From contig NC_018068.1 in the NCBI RefSeq assembly GCF_000255115.2, positions 1,293,977 to 1,357,976 of the forward strand: DNA of 64,000 nt, written 5' to 3'. Shown here in pieces: positions 20,424 through 29,701 of this stretch; positions within the stretch are counted from its first letter, which is position 1, and each line of letters opens with the position of its first letter. A program made the position numbers and the translations under genes. The notes under the pieces were generated by a model that saw nothing but the letters and a program-made list of their open reading frames with translations, searched no databases and was not told the DNA's origin. This stretch comes from Desulfosporosinus acidiphilus SJ4. GTDB lineage: Bacteria > Bacillota > Desulfitobacteriia > Desulfitobacteriales > Desulfitobacteriaceae.

Positions 20424-21800
20424 GTGAAATCAAAGTTTCCTGTTCATGGGAAAACCCAAGCCATCGGCGGTATTAATTTGGAATGCCTTCGCCTTTCCTC
20501 GGACGGAATGGCCGTAGGATATTATGAGGGTAAAGCCACCTTCGTACCGGGGTTACTGCCTGGGGAAATAGGCCAAGTCCAGATCGTAGAAACAAAGAAA
20601 AACTGGCAGCGAGGAAAATTGCTGAGAATTATAAAGGAATCTGAGGACAGGACCGACCCGCCTTGCAGCGTTTTTCCTGTTTGCGGCGGCTGCCAACTGC
20701 AGCACCTGAAGTATGAACAGACCTTAGCCTGGAAGAGACAGTGGGTGACAGACGCTCTTGCCAGAATTGGTAAAATACAAATGGATAACGTTACGATTCA
20801 TCCCACGATTGGGATGGATCATCCCTGGCGCTACCGCAACAAAGCCCGGCTCCATTGGGGAGGACCGGGCAACATTGGTTATTACCAGGAAAAAAGCAAA
20901 GCGACGGTTCGTTTTAGCGACTGCCTTTTGATCAGCGAAAGGATGAATCGCTGGATAGAGGAAGCGGAAAGGCTTTTAAGCAAACAGGATGAGAAATTCC
21001 TTTCCCGGCTGACCTCGCTCACCTTCAGGGAAAACTCTCAAGGAGAAGGTATGTTGATTCTGGACTCCCTGGAATCTGTTTCTCTGAGGGATACTTTTCT
21101 GCCGGCTGAACAAAGAGCCGGGGCATGGTCCGAGCCGGACGAAGACGGGAAGAAGTCAGGACTCAATGAAACCGGCTCAGGAATCCGCTGGGTCTGGGGC
21201 ATCAACGGTTTAGGAAAGCCGGTATGTATCGCCGGTCAGGGGGATTTTACCGAGAGCGTACTGGGAGCTGAGTTCAAGATCTCTCCTCTGGCCTTCCTGC
21301 AAGTCAATCCTGCTCAGACCCGCAGACTTTATCAAACGGTGTTGGCTTGGGCAGAGCTTTCAGATAAGAAAGTTGTTTGGGATCTTTACTGCGGAATCGG
21401 GACTATCACCTTGGCTTTAGCGGCGAAAGCCAAAAAGGTCTGGGGAATCGAAGAAAACGCCTACGCTGTGGAAGATGCCAAGGAAAATGCTAAGCATAAC
21501 CAAATTGATAATGTAGAATTTATTACCGGTAAAGTAGAGGATACCTTCCGACAAATCACCGACCAACCGGATATTGTAGTCCTCGACCCGCCTCGGGCCG
21601 GGGCGCACAAGAGCGTATTGGAGCGATTATTGGAATTAAAGCCGAAGCAGATCATCTATGTTTCCTGTGATCCGGGGACGTTAGCCCGGGATCTGGGGAT
21701 ATTACAGAGCGGGGGATATCAGGTGGCAGAGGTGCAGCCGGTGGATATGTTTCCGTGGACGGTGCATACGGAGGTAATAATCCTGTTGCAGAGGCTGTAA
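20424..21800 (+). CDS. rlmD: 23S rRNA (uracil-5-)-methyltransferase RumA/RlmD family
   Basis: This 458-residue enzyme makes 5-methyluridine in 23S rRNA using S-adenosylmethionine. An N-terminal TRAM domain (about 1-70) is followed by a 4Fe-4S cluster motif CSVFPVCGGC plus a later cysteine, a central RNA-binding part, and a Rossmann methyltransferase with DLYCGIGTITLALA, VVLDPPRAGAHK and the catalytic cysteine in YVSCDPGTLARDL. GTG 20424 was chosen because GGGGAGG lies nine bases upstream. In Firmicutes such proteins may modify one or both of U747 and U1939, so the exact site (RlmCD or RlmD) is open. It is the last core gene before the accessory region. Confidence 0.93.
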   Translation: MKSKFPVHGKTQAIGGINLECLRLSSDGMAVGYYEGKATFVPGLLPGEIGQVQIVETKKNWQRGKLLRIIKESEDRTDPPCSVFPVCGGCQLQHLKYEQTLAWKRQWVTDALARIGKIQMDNVTIHPTIGMDHPWRYRNKARLHWGGPGNIGYYQEKSKATVRFSDCLLISERMNRWIEEAERLLSKQDEKFLSRLTSLTFRENSQGEGMLILDSLESVSLRDTFLPAEQRAGAWSEPDEDGKKSGLNETGSGIRWVWGINGLGKPVCIAGQGDFTESVLGAEFKISPLAFLQVNPAQTRRLYQTVLAWAELSDKKVVWDLYCGIGTITLALAAKAKKVWGIEENAYAVEDAKENAKHNQIDNVEFITGKVEDTFRQITDQPDIVVLDPPRAGAHKSVLERLLELKPKQIIYVSCDPGTLARDLGILQSGGYQVAEVQPVDMFPWTVHTEVIILLQRL

Positions 21801-21941
21801 CCTTGATGTATCAAGGGTTTAAGAGGACGGACGCAAAAATGTGTTTTGACGTGGAGTCTATCTTTCACGTCTTTTATTTTGTAAAATGCAAATGAGTTTA
21901 TGACCTTTCCCAGTTAATATTTATATTAATAAAAAATTGAA

Positions 21942-22202
21942 ATGAAAAATGTTAGAATCATACCGCCTAAACCCAAAGAGCATAAAAAGCTCAGAGTTGC
22001 CGCCTATTGCAGGGTAAGCACATCCGGACCGGAGCAGATGCGCAGCCTTGTGATTCACCCAACGACCAGCAAGTGTGAAAAGGTACTGCCCAAATTGCGT
22101 GAGGGAACATCCCAATACACACTGATGGTTCGGCGGATGAAAGCGCTGCAGATAGCAGCAGCACTGATAACAAGGAAATTGGAGGGCAAATGTGATGCCT
22201 AA
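21942..22202 (+). pseudogene. Remnant of a large serine recombinase fused to a second remnant
   Basis: The ORF opens with a basic stretch and LRVAAYCRVSTS, the catalytic-serine start of large serine recombinases (resolvase/invertase family). After about 30 residues the similarity ends abruptly, and the rest (EGTSQYTLMVRRMKALQIAAALI) looks like a small helical protein often found beside recombinase genes on Firmicute islands. The catalytic domain core and the zinc-ribbon and coiled-coil parts are missing, so no active recombinase can be made. It probably marks the left edge of an old integrated element just downstream of rlmD. Confidence 0.6.
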
Positions 22203-22289
22203 GATACTTCACAAAATTCGAAAAGGCAGAGTAGGTGCAACACGAAAAATCAGTACATTGGTGACATCGGAGATTATGGAAAATATGGC

Positions 22290-23000
22290 ATGCTCAGATA
22301 CCTTGAGAAAAGTGGTATAAAAATAGGTGTAAATTGGTATCTGACTGAGAATGACGATTCAGATGATGGAAAATTCACAACGTATCTTGATAATGACAAA
22401 GAACAATATCTTGATCCGGAACTGTTTGATTTATTAAAGAAGGTAGTTGTGTGCGAAGATAAGTCGGTATCGATGATTGAGCAAGCAGAGATATTTTCCT
22501 CAGCATGCTTTTATCATAAGCTTATTTCAAGAGAAAACCGTGATGAGTGGCATGATTATGCGTTAGAAGCTTTGAGGGATGCAGAGCTTGTTTTTTGTGA
22601 TCCTGATAATGGACCTATTGGCACGAAGTCTAAAGGCAGTAAAAATTCAGAGAAATATATTTGCCCTTTGGAAATTGTAGATTATTATAATAGAGGCCAG
22701 AATGTTGCTTATTATTGCCAGAAGGCTCGTCGAACTTGGGAGCAGTGGGATAAAACTAAGAATGAAATGATTGAATATCTACCAGATGCCAGGATATATA
22801 TCCTTACATATCATAAGGGAACACAGCGCTCTTATATTTTTGTTATGCATCCGGAAGATGGGCGCAGATATATAGCCATTCTTCAAAAATTTCTTTATAC
22901 AAATTGGAGCAGGGTTTTTACAGAAGAATCTCCTGGAAAAACAGACCATCCAGCAAGAGTGTCGGCGGAAAACTTGAACTGGAAATGGATTCCGGTGTGA
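22290..23000 (+). CDS. Hypothetical protein of a defence-island type family; start codon apparently lost
   Basis: The ORF gives 236 residues from the first ATG, but the reading frame and a plausible N-terminus (QYIGDIGDYGKYGMLRYL) continue upstream to about 22242, where the codon in the expected start place is ACG. Family members usually begin with MKNQYVGD-like sequence. The gene may have lost its ATG by a point change, use ACG poorly, or start late at 22290. The body contains ELVFCDPDNGP, a conserved acidic motif of this uncharacterised family found in mobile and restriction-rich regions. No function is established. A second frame at the 3' end stays open to 23113, which hints at decay there too. 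Confidence 0.55.
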   Translation: MLRYLEKSGIKIGVNWYLTENDDSDDGKFTTYLDNDKEQYLDPELFDLLKKVVVCEDKSVSMIEQAEIFSSACFYHKLISRENRDEWHDYALEALRDAELVFCDPDNGPIGTKSKGSKNSEKYICPLEIVDYYNRGQNVAYYCQKARRTWEQWDKTKNEMIEYLPDARIYILTYHKGTQRSYIFVMHPEDGRRYIAILQKFLYTNWSRVFTEESPGKTDHPARVSAENLNWKWIPV

Positions 23001-23113
23001 TTGCAACAATAACTGCTCAAGAGGATGGATGGGTAACAATTCAGTTTTCAGACCAACCAGGGAGGAGTACAAGGACACGCATAGATCATTTTCTTAGCAA
23101 TTACAGACGTTAA
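22985..23113 (+). other. Short overlapping ORF at the 3' end of the preceding gene
   Basis: In another frame, a 42-residue ORF starts at ATG 22985 and runs to 23113 with natural-looking composition (GVIATITAQEDGWVTIQF). It may be the true C-terminus of the preceding protein after a frameshift, or a remnant of another small gene. No clear ribosome site is present. Confidence 0.25.
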
Positions 23114-23289
23114 GTCTTTCGTATTATGCCATGCTACCTCATAGCCTCATTGCTTTCTTACGAAGAGCTTTCTAACGAAAGATACCCGTTTTTATCTTGT
23201 ACAAGAGAACAAATGTTTGGTATAATTGAGTTGACTGCGAAAATTAAAGCAGTGGATTATCAATAAGTCAAGGTGGAGGATATAATCTT

Positions 23290-24333
23290 ATGGCTATGAA
23301 AAAAAAGAATGAAATAACAATCCGTTCCAGTGCGGCGGAATACTTGACTTTTATTGCTGCAACGGGTGATGATCCTCAAAGTTTTGAAATGCGTTATGAA
23401 GACGAAAATATCTGGCTAACGCAAAAGATGCTGGCAACACTTTATGATGTTGATGTACGAACAATAAACGAACATATGCAAAAAATATATTCCGATAATG
23501 AACTTGAACAAGAATCAACTATCCGGAATTTCCGGATAGTTCAAAATGAAGGTTCACGTCAAGTTGCACGCGATATTAAACATTATAATCTGCAAATGAT
23601 TATTGCTGTGGGTTTTAAAGTGAATAATGAACGTGCTGTCCAATTCCGAAAATGGGCAAATCAGATTGTAAAGGATTACACTATTAAAGGCTTTGCTATG
23701 GATGATGAACGCCTGAAAAATGGTGGGTCAATTCTGACGGAGCAATATTTCGAAGAGCAACTCCAACGTATTCGTGAAATCCGTCTTAGTGAGCGGAAGT
23801 TTTATCAAAAAATTACAGATATTTATGCGACTGCTATCGATTACGATGTAAATGCAAGTGCCACAAAGCGATTTTTTGCAACTGTCCAAAATAAGCTTCA
23901 TTGGGCGATTCATGGACAGACTGCTTCAGAAGTTATATATACTCGTGCCGACGCAGGAAAGGAACATATGGGGCTGACAACCTGGAAAGATGCACCTCAT
24001 GGAAAAATTCAGAAATTCGACGTAACGGTAGCTAAAAACTACCTGAGCGAATTCGAGATGGGACAATTACAGAGACTGGTTTCGGCTTATTTAGACATTG
24101 CAGAGGATATGGCGATTCGGCATATACCCATGTCCATGCATGATTGGGAAACACGGTTGAACCGTTTTATAGAGGCAGCTGATCGTGATGTTTTACAAGA
24201 TGCAGGAAAGGTGACGATGGAAATTGCCAAAGCCCACGCGGAAAGCGAGTTTGAAAAATATCGCATTATCCAGGATAGACTGTTTCAATCTGACTTTGAT
24301 AAACTAATTGATGATATAAAGAATGAAGAGTAA
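23290..24333 (+). CDS. RhuM family protein (virulence RhuM/Fic-associated)
   Basis: This 347-residue protein matches the RhuM family: the N-terminal segment with YEDENIWLTQKMLATLYDVDVRTINEHM is a winged-helix-like region shared with phage antirepressor-type proteins, followed by FRIVQNEGSRQVARDIKHYNLQMIIAVGFKVN, the most conserved family block. RhuM was named in a Salmonella pathogenicity island, but the biochemical role is unknown; genes of this family are frequent passengers of restriction and defence islands. ATG 23290 follows AAGGTGGAGG. ATG 23296 two codons on is an equal choice. It stands alone between decayed sequences. Confidence 0.85.
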   Translation: MAMKKKNEITIRSSAAEYLTFIAATGDDPQSFEMRYEDENIWLTQKMLATLYDVDVRTINEHMQKIYSDNELEQESTIRNFRIVQNEGSRQVARDIKHYNLQMIIAVGFKVNNERAVQFRKWANQIVKDYTIKGFAMDDERLKNGGSILTEQYFEEQLQRIREIRLSERKFYQKITDIYATAIDYDVNASATKRFFATVQNKLHWAIHGQTASEVIYTRADAGKEHMGLTTWKDAPHGKIQKFDVTVAKNYLSEFEMGQLQRLVSAYLDIAEDMAIRHIPMSMHDWETRLNRFIEAADRDVLQDAGKVTMEIAKAHAESEFEKYRIIQDRLFQSDFDKLIDDIKNEE

Positions 24334-24391
24334 TATATAAAGTCGCCGAATTCGACACCTTCTGAAAATAGGTAATGTTATCAGGGATTCT

Positions 24392-24413
24392 CCCGCCAAG
24401 GGGATACCAGAGA
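24392..24413 (+). repeat. 22-base direct repeat, copy 1
   Basis: CCGCCAAGGGGATACCAGAG recurs with one change at about 25540-25559 (CCGCCAGGGGGATACCAGAG). The pair brackets two hypothetical genes and may be an old insertion footprint. Confidence 0.45.
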
Positions 24414-24496
24414 ATTATGAGACCCCGTTGGGTTGGGGAGGTTGACCGAATGGGAGACCTCCATTCGAACACCTTGCTGGTTATGAAGGAGCGTTT

Positions 24497-25135
24497 ATGG
24501 ATAATCAAGAAAAAGTTCAATGGCTAGGCAAAATATTATCGATTCAGCCGCGTACCAATGTATGGCGTTATGTTCTCGATAATCGAACTCATTCCCACAT
24601 CGGTTACAACCTGTTCCTTGACGGCTCTGTTAACGGCATTAATGCTCAGTTTGCCGTGGCAATCTCCGAAAAGCAGCAACAGTGCGGCGGTTTCCGTATT
24701 GGCGATGTTGTTAAAGGCACAGCGTGGACAAAGAAGTATTCCGGTTGGGAATACGCCGACTACTATCGAGCGGGTGCATTGAAACGAATAAGTGAGGGCG
24801 AGGAAACAACCGAAGATAAGTCAGCTCCACCGTGGAGAACCGCTCCGCCTGATATGCAAACATACGAATGGCGCGGCGCGAGGATGTTGAGTCTTAGTTG
24901 TTGGAAAGGTAAGTGCTTTCAATGTATATGGGCTAATATGGCGAACGTCTCCATTGAGTATGAATGGGGCAAATCCCAGAAGCATCGGTTCGAAAGTTTT
25001 TGTTACGGACCCAAATCCTGTAAAGTTTATAAAATGGGGAAGCCTCGCAATGTTCCATATAAGGGCAGAGGTTCAAACTATGATGAGGGATGGCTTGACG
25101 ATATCTGCACGGAGCGCAGGGGTGAGGATGATTAA
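24497..25135 (+). CDS. Hypothetical protein, beta-rich N-terminus and Cys-rich C-terminus
   Basis: This 212-residue protein is not assigned to a named family. The first 90 residues (WLGKILSIQPRTNVWRYVLD ... FRIGDVVKGTAWTKKY) look like a beta-barrel of OB-fold type, the sort used to bind nucleic acid. The C-terminal part has cysteines in SLSCWKGKCFQCIWANM and ESFCYGPKSCKVY, which could bind a metal, and ends in an acidic tail. ATG 24497 follows GAAGGAG. A small Cys-containing gene comes 39 bases later, and RhuM lies upstream. No function is proposed. Confidence 0.6.
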   Translation: MDNQEKVQWLGKILSIQPRTNVWRYVLDNRTHSHIGYNLFLDGSVNGINAQFAVAISEKQQQCGGFRIGDVVKGTAWTKKYSGWEYADYYRAGALKRISEGEETTEDKSAPPWRTAPPDMQTYEWRGARMLSLSCWKGKCFQCIWANMANVSIEYEWGKSQKHRFESFCYGPKSCKVYKMGKPRNVPYKGRGSNYDEGWLDDICTERRGEDD

Positions 25136-25174
25136 ATCAAAGGGTTACAGGATAAAAAGTCGGGTGGAAATATA

Positions 25175-25411
25175 GTGGAGCGATTCAGAAATATGGATAA
25201 AATTTGTCTGAATTGCAACAGCTTTTTTCAAGACTTCAAAGAATCGGTATATATTTTGGAGTATGCTGCTTTTGCCCCTTTTGTGGATGAAATTACGGAA
25301 AATGCAGGTTTTTCATGTTGCCGTGAGTTATACCAGAAAAAGCGGTTTGATGGCGCAAGGGAAGAAAATGTGTCTGCAGAGGAGATTGTTAGAAATAATT
25401 GTATCGAATAA
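25175..25411 (+). CDS. Small hypothetical Cys-containing protein
   Basis: This ORF encodes 78 residues from GTG 25175, or 72 from ATG 25193, where homology-like sequence MDKICLNCNSFF begins. The CLNC pair and a later SCCRELY suggest a small metal-binding site. It follows the larger Cys-rich hypothetical gene on the same strand and might be co-transcribed with it. The start is uncertain because neither codon has a strong ribosome site. Confidence 0.45.
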   Translation: MERFRNMDKICLNCNSFFQDFKESVYILEYAAFAPFVDEITENAGFSCCRELYQKKRFDGAREENVSAEEIVRNNCIE

Positions 25412-25624
25412 AGCCTTCAAGAGGTTAACACACTTTTGAAGGTTTAATCGTTACAATTACTAAGGTTGTAGAGCAAAATGCGGTTCTTAATCCTGCAAAA
25501 ATGCCTGCAATAGGCTGTGATTTCAGAAATATACAATGCCGCCAGGGGGATACCAGAGTGTTACGACATACTTTTTATCTCCTCAAGGCACGTTGAGAGC
25601 ATCGTTCGCCTCGAAAGAAAACAC

Positions 25625-25680
25625 AACCACAATATATAGTACTTTACATAGGGATAATAACTATATATTGTGGTTTTTGA
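25625..25680 (+). terminator. Perfect 16-bp hairpin followed by T tract
   Basis: AACCACAATATATAGT (25625-25640) pairs exactly with ACTATATATTGTGGTT (25660-25675), and TTT follows. It would terminate transcripts from the hypothetical genes at 24497-25411. Confidence 0.6.
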
Positions 25681-25694
25681 AAAATGTACCCGCG

Positions 25695-25785
25695 AACAAA
25701 CCACGTTGAGACCGTGGTGAGTTTGAAAACACCTACATTTTAGAAGCGGCCTGTACCAAGGGCTTCAGCGGTGGGAAATATTTGA
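25695..25785 (+). repeat. Divergent repeat with CACGTTGAGAC core, left copy
   Basis: The segment ACAAACCACGTTGAGACCGTGGTGA, then AAGCGG and CCTGTACCAAGGGCTTCAG, has a diverged counterpart at about 33798-33880 (ACAAAGCACGTTGAGACGGTCGTGGTGA, then AGCGGAAGTAGCCTGGTATCAG). ACCACG and CGTGGT can pair. The two copies bracket the Hachiman-Kiwa segment. Confidence 0.45.
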
Positions 25786-25885
25786 AATAGGCTAAAAATG
25801 TTAAGAATGTGTTAAGGGTGCGTTCGAGGGAACATATTTAATGTAAATATAGCGTTTTTGCAGGAAAGATATGCTAAATAAGTGT

Positions 25886-25924
25886 CACAGTGTCAAAGGG
25901 CTCTTGAGACTGTGAAAGTTTTTT
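25886..25924 (+). terminator. Hairpin with T tract (TTGAGACTGTG repeat, copy 1)
   Basis: CACAGTGTCAA pairs with TTGAGACTGTG with one mismatch, loop AGGGCTC, followed by AAAGTTTTTT. A related hairpin without a T tract lies at 26136-26162. Confidence 0.45.
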
Positions 25925-26549
25925 GCTCTTAATACCTTTAATCCTAGATATAGTATCTTCAACTGTTTTATCCCATAACTCTATTTTGGCCTCTGTCTTT
26001 GCTGGCGGGGGTCTTTTTTGTGTGTTATGAGAAACTTTTAGCGCGGTGTGGAACGGGAAAAAAGGCGGAGATAACATAAAAGCCTTACCTATCGTTGTTA
26101 TCGATGTAAAATGAAGTGATTTTTAGTAATGTACTACAGGGTCAATGTGGCCTTGAGACTGTGAGAAGCCGTTTGTCTATTTCATGGGAATTAGTGTGGC
26201 GATTTATGTTACTTGAGAATACGCTTGCTCGGAAGGTTTATAGTAAATTGTAAAGAATCCAGGTCTTAATGATCTGGATTTATTGTGTTTTCTTGGATTA
26301 TTTTTGCTATTCCTGGAAGGAAATGAGCGAAAGATGAAGAAATGTAAAATATGAATTAAATATATGACTAGAAGAAAAGTATTATTATATAATACTACAC
26401 TACTCGATGAATAATTTGGAATGATTTTAAATTTCTATATTATGACCCTGAAGAATCGCGCCAATTTCAAACAAAGCTGCATCTAATTTCTTATTATATT
26501 GTGGGGCTCAAAAAACAGATAAAAGAATATAATCTAAGGAAGTGATAAT

Positions 26550-27488
26550 ATTTCCGGTCGGATTTTTGATAAAAAGAATATCATACTTTTAAAGATCGAT
26601 GAAGACGACTTAAATTCTTTTCTTGTTAATATGGATATAGATGACTCGGGACAACCTCTATATATGTTAGATGATTTGACAAAAGCAATCATAAATACTA
26701 TTCCTGAATATGTCTTTGCTGATTATGAAAACCCAGAAATTCCCCAAACGGATGTAGTTGAGAAATTGAGAGAAGCTGCCCATTGTATATATAAAATTAA
26801 AGATTATGATTTGATGCGTAGATGGCGTTTAAATAACGATAAAACCGCTTTGGAGGAGTTAAAAAAATCGAGCACTGCACGACGAGGTGAATTTGGAGAA
26901 TTGCTTCTTCACCTATTATTGCGCGATTTTAAGAACACAATTCCACTTGTTTCAAAGGTCTATTTTAAAGATGCAGCCGGAATACCTGCCCATGGGTTTG
27001 ATTCAGTACATATTTCCCCAGATGAGAAAATACTTTGGTTAGGGGAAAGCAAGTTTTATTCAGAAAGTAAAAGGGGCTTACAAGAATTATTATCGGATTT
27101 AAATAATCATTTTAAAAAAGATTATTTGAATGAACAATTCATTATCATAAAGAAAAATCTTGACAATAACTCTATTCCACAAAGAGATGAATGGATCAAA
27201 ATACTTAGTAATTCTAACAGATTGAAAGATAAAATTAACATTATTAATATCCCTATGCTTTGTACCTATCCCCATGATATATATAAATTATATGACGATA
27301 TGAATAACATTGCTGCGATAACTTATCATGAAACAAACATTAGAGAGTTGAAGGATTACTTTGACATACAAAATCAACATCCCTTAAAAAGTCAATTGAA
27401 TATTACACTTATGTTATTTCCGATTCGTAATAAAAAAGAGCTTGTAACTGAATTACATGCTCGTCTTTGGCATATGCAAAATATGTGA
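26550..27488 (+). CDS. hamA: Hachiman anti-phage defence protein HamA (DUF1837)
   Basis: This is the nuclease subunit of Hachiman, a two-gene anti-phage system. The DUF1837 core is clear: RRGEFGELLLHLLLRDF, then HGFDSVHIS and LWLGESKFY, giving a PD-(D/E)xK-type site with Asp at about residue 151, Glu 166 and Lys 168. HamA is held inactive by the HamB helicase and degrades DNA when the complex senses aberrant DNA. The first ATG is 26631, but the frame remains open upstream and a perfect AAGGAAGTGA ribosome site (26536-26545) stands just before an ATT codon at 26550; starting there gives 312 residues, the normal family size. An ATT start would make translation weak. hamB begins 12 bases after the stop. 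Confidence 0.85.
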   Translation: MSGRIFDKKNIILLKIDEDDLNSFLVNMDIDDSGQPLYMLDDLTKAIINTIPEYVFADYENPEIPQTDVVEKLREAAHCIYKIKDYDLMRRWRLNNDKTALEELKKSSTARRGEFGELLLHLLLRDFKNTIPLVSKVYFKDAAGIPAHGFDSVHISPDEKILWLGESKFYSESKRGLQELLSDLNNHFKKDYLNEQFIIIKKNLDNNSIPQRDEWIKILSNSNRLKDKINIINIPMLCTYPHDIYKLYDDMNNIAAITYHETNIRELKDYFDIQNQHPLKSQLNITLMLFPIRNKKELVTELHARLWHMQNM

Positions 27489-27499
27489 GGTGAAACTAT

Positions 27500-29701
27500 T
27501 TGGAAGAACTCATTTCAGAAATCAACACTTCTGAAAATATATCTTCTAATAGAAGCTTTTATTTAGCTGAAAAATGTTCAAACTTATTATCCAGTGGCTC
27601 TACATTAGACGAACAAGAGGCGCGCAGAATTGTTATCCATATTTTAAACAATTGGGAAAAAGTGTGCCATGAGACGTATAATTTTTGGACGGACATTATT
27701 GAGGCTTTGGGTTTTTATCCGTATTTAGCTAAAAATAAGGATAACCTAATATTAGAATCCTCTGCCGATATAATTCGACAGCAATATTTTTTGTCGGATT
27801 ATTTAGAGAATACATATTTTCATAAAGAGCAAAAGAAGTTATCTACTAATGTTTTTTCAGATAATAATGTTGTCGCAAGTGCACCAACTAGCTTTGGGAA
27901 AAGTTTACTTATTGAAGAAATTGTTGCTTCCCATAAATTCCAAAACATTGTAATTATACAGCCTACCCTTGCTTTATTAGATGAAACAAGGCTGAAAATG
28001 CGTAAATATAGTGATTTTTACAAGATAATTGTAAGAACTTCTCAACCAGCTTCAGAAGAAAAGGGGAATTTATTTCTTTTAACTGCAGAAAGAGTTATGG
28101 AATATGAGCCGTTGCCTAAAATAGATTTTCTTATTGTTGATGAGTTTTATAAACTTAGCCTACGACGTATTGATGATCGAGCAGACACCCTTAATAATGC
28201 TTTTTTGAAAATCACTAATCATAATAATTGTAAGTTCTATTTATTGGGACCAAATATCGATGACATTACGCCAGGTTTTGCAGAAAAATATAACGCCGTA
28301 TTCTTTAAATCAAATTTTTCATTAGTTGATTGCAATGTCGTTAATTTATATGAGCAAATTACTCCAACTACATCAGATAGAGAGAACGACAAAAATAAGC
28401 TTGCTTTGTTATATCCCTTATTAGATTCTCTTGGAAATGAACAGACTCTTATATATTGTTCATCCCCTAACAGAGCACGTAGGTATGCAAGAGGTTATTT
28501 AGATTATTTGATTTCTAAAGGGACAGCACCACAAAATGATTTATCACTTATTGAATGGATTCATAAGAATATTGCTGATGATTGGAGTCTTGCAAAAGAA
28601 TTAGAGTATAAAGTAGCCGTCCACGATGGTTCGTTACAGAAACATATCGGGGCCTCAATTATTAGATATTTTAATAAGGGATTATTAAATTGCATATTCT
28701 GTACTTCAACTATTATTGAAGGAGTTAATACAAGTGCAAAAAATGTTATTCTTTTTGATGATCGAAAAGGAGGACGTCAAATAGACTTTTTTGATTATAG
28801 CAATATTAAAGGGCGTTCTGGCAGACTAATGGAGCATTATGTAGGAACAATATATAATTTTGTACAGCCGCCTAAACAACGCCAGATTATAATTGACATA
28901 CCATTTTATGAACAAAATCCACAAATTATTTCTGATGAGATACTCATCAATATTTTACCGGAAGATATTGAAGATAGAACCCGAGCACGTTATGAAGAAT
29001 TATATCAGATCAAACACGAATTATTGGATATTATTAAGAAAAATGGTGTTTCTGTTAATGGTCAAATGAATATATACTATGCTTTAGAGCGTGATATTGA
29101 TGTTCAATATAATAACATCGCATGGGCACAACTGCCTAATTGGGAAAAGATGTTTTATATACTTAGTTTAGCGGAAAATAATCTTTTTGATTTTAGTGAT
29201 AAGCATGGTGTTTTTTCTGTCAAACAATTAGTTCGATACCTAGATATGTATAGAAAAAAGAAAAATTTAATGGTTATTGTGGATGATATATATCAAGGGA
29301 AAGTTAAAAACGTTAAATATATGACACCTGAGCGTAAACTAAAGTATTATGACGACTCAATAGAACAAGCATTTCATCTTTATCGACATTGGTTTCAGTT
29401 TACTGTTCCGAAGGCGTTTCGAGTTGTTGATAGTTTACAGCGTTTTGTTTGTACAAAACATAGTAGAAGACCTGGTTCTTATAGCTATTTTGTTCAACAA
29501 CTCGAAAATGATTTTATTAGAGATAATTTATCTATTCTAACAGAGTATGGTATTCCTGCGAGCGCCGTTAGACAATTAGAAAAAAATGTTCCACCCGACA
29601 TAGATGAAGATGATGTATTTGAATTTATTCGTAGGAATAAAAAAACTTTGGCAAGAAATCTGCTTAGGTATGAATTAGAAAAGATAGATGAATGTTTATA
29701 A
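27500..29701 (+). CDS. hamB: Hachiman defence helicase HamB
   Basis: This 733-residue superfamily 2 helicase is the sensor/motor of Hachiman. Motif I is SAPTSFGKS (Lys134), motif II is IVDEFYKL (DEFY instead of the usual DEAD/DEAH, about residues 214-217), a CTSTIIEGVNTSAKNVILFD block forms motifs IV-V (about 400-420), and motif VI is KGRSGR (about 437-442). The C-terminal third is helical and probably contacts HamA. In characterised systems HamB translocates on DNA ends or gaps and releases HamA nuclease, causing abortive infection. The start is TTG 27500 after GAGGTGA. The close spacing to hamA implies one operon. The two genes are A+T-rich compared with the core genes upstream of 21800. 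Confidence 0.88.
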   Translation: MEELISEINTSENISSNRSFYLAEKCSNLLSSGSTLDEQEARRIVIHILNNWEKVCHETYNFWTDIIEALGFYPYLAKNKDNLILESSADIIRQQYFLSDYLENTYFHKEQKKLSTNVFSDNNVVASAPTSFGKSLLIEEIVASHKFQNIVIIQPTLALLDETRLKMRKYSDFYKIIVRTSQPASEEKGNLFLLTAERVMEYEPLPKIDFLIVDEFYKLSLRRIDDRADTLNNAFLKITNHNNCKFYLLGPNIDDITPGFAEKYNAVFFKSNFSLVDCNVVNLYEQITPTTSDRENDKNKLALLYPLLDSLGNEQTLIYCSSPNRARRYARGYLDYLISKGTAPQNDLSLIEWIHKNIADDWSLAKELEYKVAVHDGSLQKHIGASIIRYFNKGLLNCIFCTSTIIEGVNTSAKNVILFDDRKGGRQIDFFDYSNIKGRSGRLMEHYVGTIYNFVQPPKQRQIIIDIPFYEQNPQIISDEILINILPEDIEDRTRARYEELYQIKHELLDIIKKNGVSVNGQMNIYYALERDIDVQYNNIAWAQLPNWEKMFYILSLAENNLFDFSDKHGVFSVKQLVRYLDMYRKKKNLMVIVDDIYQGKVKNVKYMTPERKLKYYDDSIEQAFHLYRHWFQFTVPKAFRVVDSLQRFVCTKHSRRPGSYSYFVQQLENDFIRDNLSILTEYGIPASAVRQLEKNVPPDIDEDDVFEFIRRNKKTLARNLLRYELEKIDECL

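Larger units (their letters stand above)
25412..26549 (+). other. Long non-coding stretch with repeats and hairpins before hamA
   Basis: No convincing gene lies in these 1.1 kb. The stretch holds a 22-base direct repeat copy (25540), two motifs with CACGTTGAGA (25586 and 25702), a perfect 16-bp hairpin (25625-25675), two copies of a hairpin ending TTGAGACTGTGA (25886-25914 and 26136-26162), and a hairpin AATCCAG/CTGGATT near 26257-26282. TATAAT at 26388-26393 inside a near-palindrome is a possible -10 element for hamA. Confidence 0.5.

Noticed and set aside
25886..26162. Possible CRISPR-like repeats (TTGAGACTGTGA twice)
   Set aside because: Only two imperfect copies 250 bp apart, each a hairpin; no regular spacing and no cas genes.
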